DNA of 64,000 nucleotides from DASPWW01 sp963756745. Its GTDB lineage: Bacteria > Actinomycetota > Thermoleophilia > Solirubrobacterales > 70-9. Shown here one piece after another: positions 1 to 8,345 of this stretch. The stretch is from positions 62,001 to 126,000 of the forward strand of contig CAVWOU010000005.1 of NCBI GenBank assembly GCA_963756745.1, in the 5' to 3' direction. The notes beneath the pieces are model-generated. The model did not search any database. It was given only the letters and a program-made list of their open reading frames with translations, and had not been told where the DNA came from. The translations under genes were made by a program, and so were the position numbers. Position 1 is the first letter of the stretch; every line of letters begins with the position of its first letter.

Positions 1-2469
1 GGGTCTCCCAGCAAGAGCACGCGGAAGACGGCGTCTAAGACGTCGGCGAAGGGCGCCGGCAAGCCTGCCCGGCGAGCGGGCTCGGGCAGCTACGACGCAA
101 CGGACATCACCGTCCTCGAGGGCCTCGAGGCGGTTCGCAAGCGGCCCGGAATGTACATCGGGTCGACCGGCCCTCGCGGCCTGCACCACCTCGTGTACGA
201 GGTCGTCGACAACTCCGTCGATGAGGCGATCGCCGGCTACTGCGACCACGTCACCGTCACGCTGCATCCGGACAACAGCTGCACGGTCGTCGACAGCGGG
301 CGCGGAATCCCGGTCGAGCAGCACGCTAAGGAGAAGCGCCCCGCGGCCGAGGTCGTGCTCACGACCCTGCACGCCGGCGCCAAGTTCGGCGAGGGCGGTG
401 GGTACAAGGTGTCGGGCGGTCTCCATGGCGTGGGCGTGTCGGTCGTCAACGCGCTCTCCGAATGGCTCCACCTCGAGGTCCGTCGCGACGGGCATGCCTG
501 GACCGAGGACTTCGCGCGCGGCAAGCCGACGTCGAAGCTCAAGAAGGGCAAGGCCGGCAAGCGCACCGGCACGACGATCACCTTCCTGCCCGACATCGAG
601 GTGTTCGACGAGGTCGAGTTCGACTTCCAGACGCTCGCAGATCGGCTGCGTGAGACCGCGTTCCTGACCCGCGGCCTGAAGATCGATCTGGTCGACGAAC
701 GCGGCGCCGGCGAGGAGGTCAGCTTCCACTACAGGGGCGGGATCGTCGACTTCGTCAAGCACCTGAACGAGACCAAGGACCCGCTCCACCGCAAGACCGT
801 CTACTTCGAGGACGGCGGCGACGAGGGCCAGGTGGAGCTCGCGATGCAGTGGACGACCTCGTACCAGGAGTCGATCTTCAGCTTCGCCAACAACATCAAC
901 ACTCACGAGGGCGGGTCCCACCTGTCCGGCTTCAAGTCCGCGCTCACCCGAACCCTCAACGCCTACGCGCGCCAGAAGGGGCTGCTGAAGGACAAGGACC
1001 CGAATCTCTCCGGCGAGGACGTGCGCGAGGGCCTGACGGCCGTGATCTCGGTCAAGCTCCACGACCCCCAGTTCGAGGGCCAGACGAAGACCAAGCTTGG
1101 GAACCCCCCGGTCAAGGGCGCCGTCGAGGAGTCGGTCAACCGCCGGCTCGGCGAGTTCCTCGAGGAGAACCCGAGCGAGGGTCGCAGGATCATCACCAAG
1201 GCGGTCGACGCCGCCCGAGCGCGTGAGGCCGCGCGCAAGGCTCGCGACCTGACGCGCCGCAAGTCGGCGCTGGAGAACTCGACGTTGCCCGGGAAGCTCG
1301 CCGACTGCACTGTCAAGGACCCGCGCGACGCGGAGCTGTACATCGTCGAGGGAGACTCGGCCGGCGGCTCGGCGAAGCAGGCGCGCGATCGCTCGACCCA
1401 GGCGGTGCTGCCGTTGCGCGGCAAGATCATCAACGTCGAGAAGAGCCGCATCGACAAGGTGCTCTCGAACGTCGAGATCCAGGCGCTGATCACGGCGATC
1501 GGGACAGGGGTCCGCGATGAGTTCAAGCTCGAGGACGCGCGCTACCACAAGGTGGTGCTTTCGACGGACGCCGACGTCGATGGAGCGCACATCCGAACGC
1601 TCGCGCTGACGTTCCTCTACCGCGAGATGCCGGAGCTGATCGAGGCGGGATACGTGTACATCGCCAAGCCGCCGCTGTACAAGCTCCGCAACGGCACCCA
1701 GGAGACCTACGTCGAGAAGGAGGTCGAGCTCGAGGAGCTGCTGCTCCACGACAAGCTGGAGCGATTCGAGATCGTCGACTCGAAGGGCAAGCGCTCGAAG
1801 CTCAGCAAGCGGCGCTGGCAGCAGTTCAACCGCCTGTTCAAGGAGTACGAGGGCTGGTCGGGCTCGCTCGAGGCGGATTACGGCCACGAGGCGCTCGACT
1901 TCCTCGGCGAGTCGCAACTGCTCGACGCCGGCGCGGCGACCCTCGCGGGGGCGCGCAAGCTTGTCGAGGCCGACGACCCGCCCGAGGAGCCGTTCGAGAC
2001 CGAGCTCGTGAAGGCGACGAAAGGCGAGCTCGTCGTCAAGGCTGTGCACCGTCGAAGTGGCCTCGCGCGAACCCACACGCTCCCGGCCAAGCTGTTCCAG
2101 TCGAACGGCTACCGCAAGCTGGTCGAGGTCCACGGGGGCCTGCTGAAGCACGTGGGCCGCCCGCCGTTCGAGGTCGCCCTCGAGAACCGGCGCCAGGAGG
2201 CGATCTCGTTCGGCGATCTGCGGCGAGCGATCCTCGAGCTCGCCCGGCACGGGATCACGCTCCAGCGCTTCAAGGGCCTCGGCGAAATGAACCCCGATCA
2301 GCTGCGCGAGACGACGATGGACCCGGCGACCCGCACGCTCCAGCGCGTGACGATCGACGAGGACACTACTCCCGAGCGGGTCTTCTCAGACCTGATGGGC
2401 GACAAGGTCGAGCCGCGCAAGGAGTTCATCGAGAAGCACGCCCGCGACGTGAGGTTCCTCGACGTCTAG
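1..2469 (+). CDS. gyrB: DNA gyrase subunit B, 5' end outside window
   Basis: ATPase subunit of gyrase, which with GyrA introduces negative supercoils. The frame is open from base 1, so the start lies upstream; the ATG at 151 is internal because the conserved run ending KRPGMYIG spans it. A Lys/Ala/Ser-rich extension precedes the conserved core. Visible are the GHKL ATPase motifs (VDNSVDEA, GRGIPV, GGLHGVGVSVVNALS), the transducer region, and Toprim motifs EGDSAGG (about 1345) and DADVDGAHI (about 1567), then FKGLGEMN near the C-terminus. Roughly 155 extra residues sit between PPLYKL and FKGLGEMN compared with mycobacterial GyrB, similar in place and size to the E. coli insertion. It is followed 3 nt later by gyrA. 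Confidence 0.97.
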   Translation, partial: GSPSKSTRKTASKTSAKGAGKPARRAGSGSYDATDITVLEGLEAVRKRPGMYIGSTGPRGLHHLVYEVVDNSVDEAIAGYCDHVTVTLHPDNSCTVVDSGRGIPVEQHAKEKRPAAEVVLTTLHAGAKFGEGGGYKVSGGLHGVGVSVVNALSEWLHLEVRRDGHAWTEDFARGKPTSKLKKGKAGKRTGTTITFLPDIEVFDEVEFDFQTLADRLRETAFLTRGLKIDLVDERGAGEEVSFHYRGGIVDFVKHLNETKDPLHRKTVYFEDGGDEGQVELAMQWTTSYQESIFSFANNINTHEGGSHLSGFKSALTRTLNAYARQKGLLKDKDPNLSGEDVREGLTAVISVKLHDPQFEGQTKTKLGNPPVKGAVEESVNRRLGEFLEENPSEGRRIITKAVDAARAREAARKARDLTRRKSALENSTLPGKLADCTVKDPRDAELYIVEGDSAGGSAKQARDRSTQAVLPLRGKIINVEKSRIDKVLSNVEIQALITAIGTGVRDEFKLEDARYHKVVLSTDADVDGAHIRTLALTFLYREMPELIEAGYVYIAKPPLYKLRNGTQETYVEKEVELEELLLHDKLERFEIVDSKGKRSKLSKRRWQQFNRLFKEYEGWSGSLEADYGHEALDFLGESQLLDAGAATLAGARKLVEADDPPEEPFETELVKATKGELVVKAVHRRSGLARTHTLPAKLFQSNGYRKLVEVHGGLLKHVGRPPFEVALENRRQEAISFGDLRRAILELARHGITLQRFKGLGEMNPDQLRETTMDPATRTLQRVTIDEDTTPERVFSDLMGDKVEPRKEFIEKHARDVRFLDV

Positions 2470-2472
2470 CCG

Positions 2473-5025
2473 ATGGAAGGCTCGCTTGAATCACTGACCG
2501 GCCGGATCGAGGAGCGCGAGCTCGCGAACGAGATGCGCTCCTCGTACCTCGATTACGCGATGAGCGTGATTGTGGGCCGCGCCCTGCCCGATGCCCGCGA
2601 CGGGCTCAAGCCCGTGCATCGTCGCGTGCTCTACGCCATGCACGACCTCGGGCTGCAGCCCAACCGGCCGTTCCGGAAGTGCGCCTTCATCGTCGGCGAG
2701 GTGATGGGCAAGTACCACCCCCACGGCGACTCGGCGATCTACGACACGCTCGCCCGCATGGCGCAGGACTTCTCGCTGCGCTACCCGCTGATCGACGGGC
2801 AGGGCAACTTCGGCTCGATCGACGACGATCCGCCGGCCGCGATGCGCTACACCGAAGCGCGCCTCGCCCGCCTCGCGACCGAGCTCCTTCGCGACATCGA
2901 GGCGGAGACTGTCGACTTCGGGCTCAATTACGACGAGAAGACGCAGGAGCCCGAGATCCTGCCGGCGCGGTTCCCGAACCTGCTCGCCAACGGCTCGTCG
3001 GGGATCGCGGTCGGGATGGCCACCAACATCCCGCCCCACAACCTCAGCGAGGTGATCGCGGCGGTGCGGGCTTACATCGACAACCCGGACATCGACCTCG
3101 GTGGGCTGACGAAGCACATCAAGGGACCCGACTTCCCCGGCGGGGGCACGATCATGGGCTCGAGCGGGATCGAGGAGGCGTACCGCAGCGGCCGCGGTAG
3201 CGTGCGGCTGCGCGCCAAGGCCCACGTCGAGCCGATTCGCGGCGGCAAGGAGGCGATCATCGTCTCCGAGCTCCCGTTCCTGGTCAAGAAGGGCGGCGAC
3301 GCCGGCTTGATCACGAAGATCGCCGACCTCGTGCGCGAGAAGAAGATCACCGGGATCTCCGACCTCCGCGACGAGTCCGATCGCAGCGGGATGCGGCTCG
3401 TGATCGAGCTGAAGCGCGGCGGCGATCCCGCCCAGGTGGTCCTGAACCAGCTCTTCAAGCGCACCTCGATGCAGACCAGCTTCGGAATCAACATGGTCGC
3501 GCTGGTCGATGGCGTCCCGCGTACGCTCAGCCTCAAGGAGCTGATCCAGCACTACGTCGGCCATCAGCGCGAGGTGGTGACGCGCCGGACCCAGTTCGAG
3601 CTCCGCCGCGCGGAGGCCCGCGCTCACATCCTCGAGGGGCTGCTGGTCGCGCTCGACAACCTCGACGCGGTGATCAAGCTGATCCGCGGCTCCGACGACC
3701 CCGACTCGGCGCGCCAGGGGCTGATCGACAAGTTCGAGCTCACCGAGGAGCAGGCACAGGCGATCCTCGACATGCGCCTGCAGCGTCTCACCGCGCTGGA
3801 GTCCGACAAGGTCCGCACCGAGCATGCGGAGCTCATGAAGCGGATCAAGGAGCTGCGCGCGATCCTGGGTGACGAGGCGCGGATCGACGGCCTGATGGCC
3901 GACGAGCTCGGTGAGATCGAGAGCCGCTACGGCGACGAGCGCCGGACCGAGATCACCGTCGCCGAGGGGGAGGTCGACATCGAGGACATGATCGCCGACC
4001 AGCAGATGGTGATCTCGATCACCGCCTCGGGGTACGCGAAGCGGCTGCCGCTCGCCACCTACCGGCAGCAGCGCCGCGGCGGCAAAGGGGTTATGGGAAT
4101 GAACCTCAAGGAGGGCGACTACATCGAGCACCTGCACATCTGCTCGTCCCACGACTTCCTGCTGTTCTTCACCAACCGCGGAAAGGTCTACCGGCTCAAG
4201 GTCTACGAGCTGCCGGAGGGGTCGCGCACCTCGAAGGGCCAGGCGCTCGTCAACGTGCTGCCACTGCGAGACGGCGAGCGGGTCATGGCGGTGATCCCGA
4301 CCAGGGACTTCAAGGAGGGCCGGTACCTCGTGTTCGCGACCGCGAACGGGCTTGTCAAGAAGACGGAGTTCTCCGCCTACAACACGCCGATTCGCGCCGA
4401 CGGGATCATCGCGATCAAGATCCGCAAGGGAGACGAGCTGGTCCAGGTGCGACTCACGTCGGGCACGGACGACCTGTTGCTGGTCTCCAAGTCGGGCCAC
4501 GCGTCGCGGTTCAGCAACGACGCGGTGCGGCCGATGGGCCGCGACACGTCCGGGGTCAAGGGGATGAACGTGTCCGACAAGCGCAACCGCGTCCTCGCGC
4601 TCGACGTGGCGCGCCCGGACTGCGAGCTGCTCGTCGTCACCCAGAACGGGTACGGCAAGCGCACCAAGGTCTCCGAGTACCCGGTCAAGGGGCGCGGGAC
4701 CAAGGGCGTGCTGACGATAAAGCTGACGACCAAGAAGGGCGCGCTCGCCGGCGCGCTGATGGTCCGCGAGCACCAAGACCTGCTGTTCATATCCCAGAAC
4801 GGGATGGTCCAGCGCACATCGGTGAAGGACATTTCCCAGATGGGGCGCGCGACCCAGGGCGTGAGGGTGATGAACGTGGGCTCGGGCGACTGCGTCAGCG
4901 CCGTCGCGCCCGTCGTCGAGTCCGGCTCCGGTGTCGAGGGCGCCGACGCGGATGTCGCGACGGATGGCGCCTCGGCGGACGGCGCGGGCAAGAAGCCGAA
5001 GCGCTCCGGTAGCAAGCGCAGATAG
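2473..5025 (+). CDS. gyrA: DNA gyrase subunit A
   Basis: Breakage-reunion subunit of gyrase, 850 residues, ATG start 3 nt after the gyrB stop, so probably co-transcribed. The winged-helix core has the catalytic tyrosine at Tyr126 in AAMRYTE. The quinolone-resistance region HPHGDSAIYDT carries Ser87 and Asp91, equivalent to E. coli Ser83 and Asp87, so it looks wild type. The C-terminal beta-pinwheel contains an intact GyrA box, QRRGGKG, at about nt 4072, which separates it from ParC. The tail is Ala/Asp-rich then basic. No intein or frameshift is visible. Confidence 0.98.
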   Translation: MEGSLESLTGRIEERELANEMRSSYLDYAMSVIVGRALPDARDGLKPVHRRVLYAMHDLGLQPNRPFRKCAFIVGEVMGKYHPHGDSAIYDTLARMAQDFSLRYPLIDGQGNFGSIDDDPPAAMRYTEARLARLATELLRDIEAETVDFGLNYDEKTQEPEILPARFPNLLANGSSGIAVGMATNIPPHNLSEVIAAVRAYIDNPDIDLGGLTKHIKGPDFPGGGTIMGSSGIEEAYRSGRGSVRLRAKAHVEPIRGGKEAIIVSELPFLVKKGGDAGLITKIADLVREKKITGISDLRDESDRSGMRLVIELKRGGDPAQVVLNQLFKRTSMQTSFGINMVALVDGVPRTLSLKELIQHYVGHQREVVTRRTQFELRRAEARAHILEGLLVALDNLDAVIKLIRGSDDPDSARQGLIDKFELTEEQAQAILDMRLQRLTALESDKVRTEHAELMKRIKELRAILGDEARIDGLMADELGEIESRYGDERRTEITVAEGEVDIEDMIADQQMVISITASGYAKRLPLATYRQQRRGGKGVMGMNLKEGDYIEHLHICSSHDFLLFFTNRGKVYRLKVYELPEGSRTSKGQALVNVLPLRDGERVMAVIPTRDFKEGRYLVFATANGLVKKTEFSAYNTPIRADGIIAIKIRKGDELVQVRLTSGTDDLLLVSKSGHASRFSNDAVRPMGRDTSGVKGMNVSDKRNRVLALDVARPDCELLVVTQNGYGKRTKVSEYPVKGRGTKGVLTIKLTTKKGALAGALMVREHQDLLFISQNGMVQRTSVKDISQMGRATQGVRVMNVGSGDCVSAVAPVVESGSGVEGADADVATDGASADGAGKKPKRSGSKRR

Positions 5026-5036
5026 GCTCCCCCGGC

Positions 5037-5864
5037 ATGGTGGAGCTGCGGGGAGCGCGGGTGCTGGTCACCGGAGCGGGCGGAGGCCTCGGCGGCTACA
5101 TCTCGCGCGCGGTCGGCGGTCAGGGCGCCAACCTCGTCGTCTCGGACCTGCCCGGGAGCGAGATCGAGGCGCGCGCCGAGGAACTCCGCCGGATGGGGGT
5201 CGAGGCGCATGTGGTCCCGGCCGACCTCACCGACTCCGTCGAGCGAGAGCGCCTCGTCCGGGAGGCCGAGGAGGCGATCGGCCCGCTCGACGTGCTCGTC
5301 AACAACGCAGGAATCGAGCACGCCGGGACGTTCACGAAAAACTCCCGCGAGGAGATCGAGACGATCGTCACCGTCAACCTGACGGCGCTGATGGACCTGA
5401 CGCTGCTCGCCGTCCCGGGGATGCTGCGGCGGCGACGGGGGCACGTCGTCAACCTCGCCTCGATGGCAGGGAAGCTGCCCGCCCTGTATCTGGCCACCTA
5501 CGCCGCGACCAAGCACGGGGTCGTCGGGTTCACCCACGCGCTGCGGGCCGAGTATGCGGACGAGCCCTTGTCCTTCTCGGCGATCTGCCCGATCTTCATC
5601 ACCCGCGTCGGGATGTACGCGCAGCATGCGCACAAGCACGGCGAGCCGCCCCCGGGGCTGCGCGCGGCCCCGCCCGAGGCGGTCGGCGACGCGGTCGTCG
5701 AGGCGATCAGGGAGGATCGCGCCGAGGTGATCGTCAACCGCGGCCCGATCCGCCCGTTGCTCGCGCTGTACGCCGCAGCTCCCGGAGTGGCGATCCGGTT
5801 GCTGAACCGGGGCGCGACCCGGCGCTTCGCCGAGGACTACGCCCGCGCCCGCGGGCGGCTATAG
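5037..5864 (+). CDS. short-chain dehydrogenase/reductase
   Basis: NAD(P)-dependent oxidoreductase of the classical SDR family, 275 residues. The N-terminal cofactor motif is TGAGGGLG (residues 12-19), followed by the NNAG motif and the catalytic Ser and YxxxK (S in LASMAG, YAATK). The ATG lies 11 nt after gyrA, so it may be read with the gyrase genes, but the family is too broad for a substrate. The C-terminal tail with RPLLALYAAAPG resembles membrane-associated SDRs of lipid metabolism; this is weak inference. Confidence 0.9.
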   Translation: MVELRGARVLVTGAGGGLGGYISRAVGGQGANLVVSDLPGSEIEARAEELRRMGVEAHVVPADLTDSVERERLVREAEEAIGPLDVLVNNAGIEHAGTFTKNSREEIETIVTVNLTALMDLTLLAVPGMLRRRRGHVVNLASMAGKLPALYLATYAATKHGVVGFTHALRAEYADEPLSFSAICPIFITRVGMYAQHAHKHGEPPPGLRAAPPEAVGDAVVEAIREDRAEVIVNRGPIRPLLALYAAAPGVAIRLLNRGATRRFAEDYARARGRL

Positions 5865-5908
5865 GCCGCTCACCGGCACAGCGCGATCGTCACCGTTTGC
5901 GCCTCGGC

Positions 5909-5989
5909 CTAGCGCTGGTCGGGAACTGGCTCGCAGCCGGCGAGGAACGACGCGGCGAGGAGGATCAGGATCGGCACACGATCGTTCAC
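5909..5989 (-). CDS. candidate tiny lipoprotein or its remnant
   Basis: A 26-codon minus-strand ORF with GTG start and a GGAAG motif about 10 nt upstream. The peptide has a charged N-terminus (MNDRV), a hydrophobic core and a textbook lipobox FLAGC, followed by only seven more residues before TAG. Beyond the stop the same frame continues AEAQTVTIALCR, so it could be a lipoprotein truncated by a point mutation. Too short to be sure; it may be chance. Confidence 0.25.
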   Translation of the reverse strand: MNDRVPILILLAASFLAGCEPVPDQR

Positions 5990-6015
5990 TTGGCACGACT
6001 TCCCAAGCTGCTTCA

Positions 6016-6093
6016 ATGAAATCACCAGAGAAAGGAGGTGGTCCTAGGTTGATTCACATGCTTGACGGGACGCTGGAGGTGTCGGGCCGCTAG
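6016..6093 (+). CDS. possible 25-codon peptide reading through an SD motif
   Basis: An ATG at 6016 opens a 25-codon frame ending in TAG at 6091. Codons 5-10 are themselves the SD-like AAAGGAGGTGGT stretch, so the first half encodes EKGGGPR. Alternatively translation begins at the in-frame TTG at 6049, 4 nt after the motif, giving a 14-residue peptide ending DGTLEVSGR. I do not recognise the peptide. It may be a true microprotein or the translated head of a structured RNA. Confidence 0.25.
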   Translation: MKSPEKGGGPRLIHMLDGTLEVSGR

Positions 6094-6247
6094 ACCGGGC
6101 GCCTGGAGCGGCAACGCTCCACTGGGCCTGGTCTCCCGCGGGCGGGTGCGGCCGCCCGCCGGAATCCAACCCAGGCACCGGCGAGCCGGGGTGCGGGAGC
6201 CGTCCCGCCCCGCGCGTACTGCCTCGCGCACGCTTCAACCGCACGAC

Positions 6248-6275
6248 GAAAGGGCCGCCTCCGGGCGGCCCTTTC
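6248..6275. terminator. 12-bp perfect hairpin, bidirectional terminator
   Basis: Arms GAAAGGGCCGCC and its exact complement flank a TCCG loop. The A-run and T-run at the base make it usable in either direction. It sits between the candidate small transcript (plus) and the 3' end of the HNH gene (minus). Confidence 0.75.
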
Positions 6276-6320
6276 ACGTCCCGACCGCCGCCGGCCGTCA
6301 AAGCGCATCGCGGCGAGGGG

Positions 6321-6926
6321 CTACACGCCCGTGCCGCTGGCGCCGGTCATCACCAGGTAGGGCTCCCAGGACTCCGGGATCCTGGGGCTTGCGATCTGGA
6401 TGAAGACCGTCGGACCCGGCGGCTTCGGGCGGCGCCGCGGGTGCATCTCGACCTCGCGCGGAAGGTGGTTGCCCTTGCGACGATTGCACGCCGCGCACGA
6501 GGCGACGATGTTGTCCCACGCCGAGGTCCCGCCACGACTTCGGGGGATCACGTGGTCCACCGTCAGCCCGGGCTTTCGCTGACCGCAGTACTGGCATGTC
6601 CACGAGTCGCGGGCGAGCACGGCCTTGCGCGTGATCTTGCGGCGGTGGACGTCGCGTGGGACTCGCACGTAGGTGATCAGGCGGATCACGATCGGGCGGT
6701 CGAGCGCCATCCGCTCGGAGCGCAGCCGGTCGTCGCCGTGCTCGACGATCTCCGCCTTCGACTTCAGCACGAGAACGGTCGCGCGGCGGACCGTGCACAC
6801 GTTGATCGGTTCGTAGGTCGCGTTGAGGACCAGCACCCGGCCGCGACCCGCTCCCTGGGCACCGGCCACCGAGATCCGGTCGGGCTGCGCGCGGTGTCCG
6901 TTCACCCGAGTCGCCTGCCTGTCCAT
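6321..6926 (-). CDS. HNH endonuclease family protein
   Basis: About 201 residues with a C-terminal HNH domain: CQYCG, then TVDHVIPRSRGG, then a second zinc-binding pair CAACN, forming a Cys4-HNH nuclease fold. The N-terminal VLVLNATYEPINV block is typical of a widely conserved actinobacterial HNH family of unknown substrate. ATG at 6926 is chosen; a GTG at 6974 would run into pheA. It is the last gene of a minus-strand series, 13 nt after pheA. Confidence 0.88.
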   Translation of the reverse strand: MDRQATRVNGHRAQPDRISVAGAQGAGRGRVLVLNATYEPINVCTVRRATVLVLKSKAEIVEHGDDRLRSERMALDRPIVIRLITYVRVPRDVHRRKITRKAVLARDSWTCQYCGQRKPGLTVDHVIPRSRGGTSAWDNIVASCAACNRRKGNHLPREVEMHPRRRPKPPGPTVFIQIASPRIPESWEPYLVMTGASGTGV

Positions 6927-6939
6927 CGTGGGCCGGATT

Positions 6940-7812
6940 CTAGCCAGGCGATGCGGTGGCCCGGCCAGGCACACCCGCGGTGTTCACGGGGTAGCTACCT
7001 AGCGTCCGGACCGACTCCGCCTTCGTTCGGAGGCCGTCGATCGCCTCCGCGACGACCGGGTCCTCGGTCGAGCCCTCGAGGTCGAGGAAGAACATGTAGC
7101 GGCCCAAACCACGCCGCCGGGGCCGCGACTCGATCCGCGTCAGGTTGACGCCGCGGCTCGAGAACTCGACCAGCGCGTCGACGAGCGCGCCGGGATGGTC
7201 CTCTCCGAGCTCGGCGAAGACGAGCGTGGTCCGCCACGGGCCCTCGCCGAAGGCGAGCGTGTCCGCCGGCGCGATCCACACGAAACGGGTCACGTTGTCG
7301 GGGCTGTCCTCGACTCCGTCCGCGAGCACAGCGCAGCCGTACAGCGCCGCCGCGGAGCGCGCCGCGAGCGCCGCCCACGGCTCCTCGCTCTCCGAGACGC
7401 GTCGCGCGCCCTCGGCCGTGCTCGCGACGGCGCGGACCTCGGCGCCCGGGAGGTTCTCGCGGATGAACTGGGCGCACTGCGCGCTCGCTTGCGGGTGCGA
7501 CAGCACCGTCGTGATCTCGCTCAGCGGGAGCTGGGTGCGCGCGATCAGGCTATGCCGAATCGGATGGTCGTGCTCGCCGACGATCGTCACCGCGGGCGTG
7601 TCGAAGGCCAGCGTGTCGAGTGTCGAGCGAACCGCGCCCTCGATCGAGTTCTCGAAGGGGACCAGTGCGCGGTCGGCGCTTCCGGAGTCGACCGCGCGAA
7701 TCGCGTCGTACACGTTCGGCGCCGGGACGATCTCCGCGTCGGCGTCACCCATCGCCTCGAGGAGCGCGTCCTCCGTGAACGTGCCGGCCGGGCCGAGGTA
7801 GGCGATCCGCAT
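6940..7812 (-). CDS. pheA: prephenate dehydratase
   Basis: Converts prephenate to phenylpyruvate in phenylalanine synthesis. The 290-residue protein begins MRIAYLGPAGTFTE (ATG at 7812), contains the PDT catalytic signature NVTRF and a C-terminal ACT domain with the ESRP motif that binds phenylalanine for feedback inhibition. Longer upstream reading frames are not conserved. It starts 10 nt after the DUF4446 gene. Monofunctional form without chorismate mutase. Confidence 0.93.
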   Translation of the reverse strand: MRIAYLGPAGTFTEDALLEAMGDADAEIVPAPNVYDAIRAVDSGSADRALVPFENSIEGAVRSTLDTLAFDTPAVTIVGEHDHPIRHSLIARTQLPLSEITTVLSHPQASAQCAQFIRENLPGAEVRAVASTAEGARRVSESEEPWAALAARSAAALYGCAVLADGVEDSPDNVTRFVWIAPADTLAFGEGPWRTTLVFAELGEDHPGALVDALVEFSSRGVNLTRIESRPRRRGLGRYMFFLDLEGSTEDPVVAEAIDGLRTKAESVRTLGSYPVNTAGVPGRATASPG

Positions 7813-7822
7813 CGGTTGCGCA

Positions 7823-8311
7823 CTACCCCTGGCCGAGCGCGGTGTCGACCGCCGCCTGTTCCTCGGGGGAGAGGTCGAGCTCGGAGCGCCCCGACCTGAC
7901 GGGCTTCGCGTACAGCCGCGCCTGCTCGCGATGAAGAATCGATGACAGCACGACGCCGTTGCGATGGTCATCGAGCAGGGCGATCGAGCTCGACTGCCGG
8001 CCGCTCATCTCGTTGTAGGCGTCGTAGCGGACCACCGCCGAATGGGTGATCGCGCCGTCGAGGCGCCGCGCCGTGGCCTCGGCGTGGCCGCGGACGTCCT
8101 CCACAAGAGCCGCGAGCCGCGAGACCTCCGCTTCGAGCCCCCGGGCATAGCCGACCAGGTCCTGCGCCGAGCCCTCGCCGATCACGGCGCGCTGGTCGGC
8201 ACGAAAGCGCCGCAGCCTGAGCACGCAGAACAGCGCGAGCGCGAGCGCGATGATCGCTACGCCGCCCGCGATCAGCGCCGCGGTTCCCGCCGTCGAGGTG
8301 AGGTCGGCCAC
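7823..8311 (-). CDS. DUF4446 family membrane-anchored protein
   Basis: A 162-residue protein with one N-terminal transmembrane helix (residues about 10-32), a short coiled region, and the conserved DUF4446 block VVRYDAYNEMSGRQSSSIA followed by LLDDHRNGVVLSSI. Function unknown. GTG start. In many Gram-positive genomes the family lies near chromosome-segregation or spore genes; here it sits just upstream of pheA, probably co-transcribed with the membrane protein before it. Confidence 0.8.
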   Translation of the reverse strand: MADLTSTAGTAALIAGGVAIIALALALFCVLRLRRFRADQRAVIGEGSAQDLVGYARGLEAEVSRLAALVEDVRGHAEATARRLDGAITHSAVVRYDAYNEMSGRQSSSIALLDDHRNGVVLSSILHREQARLYAKPVRSGRSELDLSPEEQAAVDTALGQG

Positions 8312-8345
8312 CGCCGAAGGATAGGAGGCCGCATCCGAAGCGGCC

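Larger units (their letters stand above)
6016..6275 (+). ncRNA. candidate stand-alone structured small transcript
   Basis: This stretch lies between a plus-strand SDR and a convergent HNH nuclease, so no downstream plus-strand gene needs it as a leader. It holds AGAAAGGAGGTGGTCC (6029-6044), nearly the full complement of the 16S rRNA 3' end, then three perfect hairpins: 6104-6121 (7-bp stem, GCAA tetraloop), 6138-6159 (8-bp stem, within a wider GCCTGG/CCAGGC pairing 6126-6176), and 6193-6208 (6-bp stem, GCCG loop), and finally the terminator at 6248-6275. No known RNA family was recognised; the existence of the transcript is inferred. Confidence 0.4.

Noticed and set aside
151..153. ATG at 151 as the gyrB start
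   Set aside because: The conserved GyrB N-terminal block lies before and across it, and the frame is open to base 1.
2491..4776. 761-codon open frame antisense to gyrA
   Set aside because: Arg/Leu/Asp-heavy translation without domains; an effect of high GC in the wobble position of the gyrA frame. The same holds for long antisense frames at 12368-14368, 16642-18498, 25857-27389 and 35302-36306.
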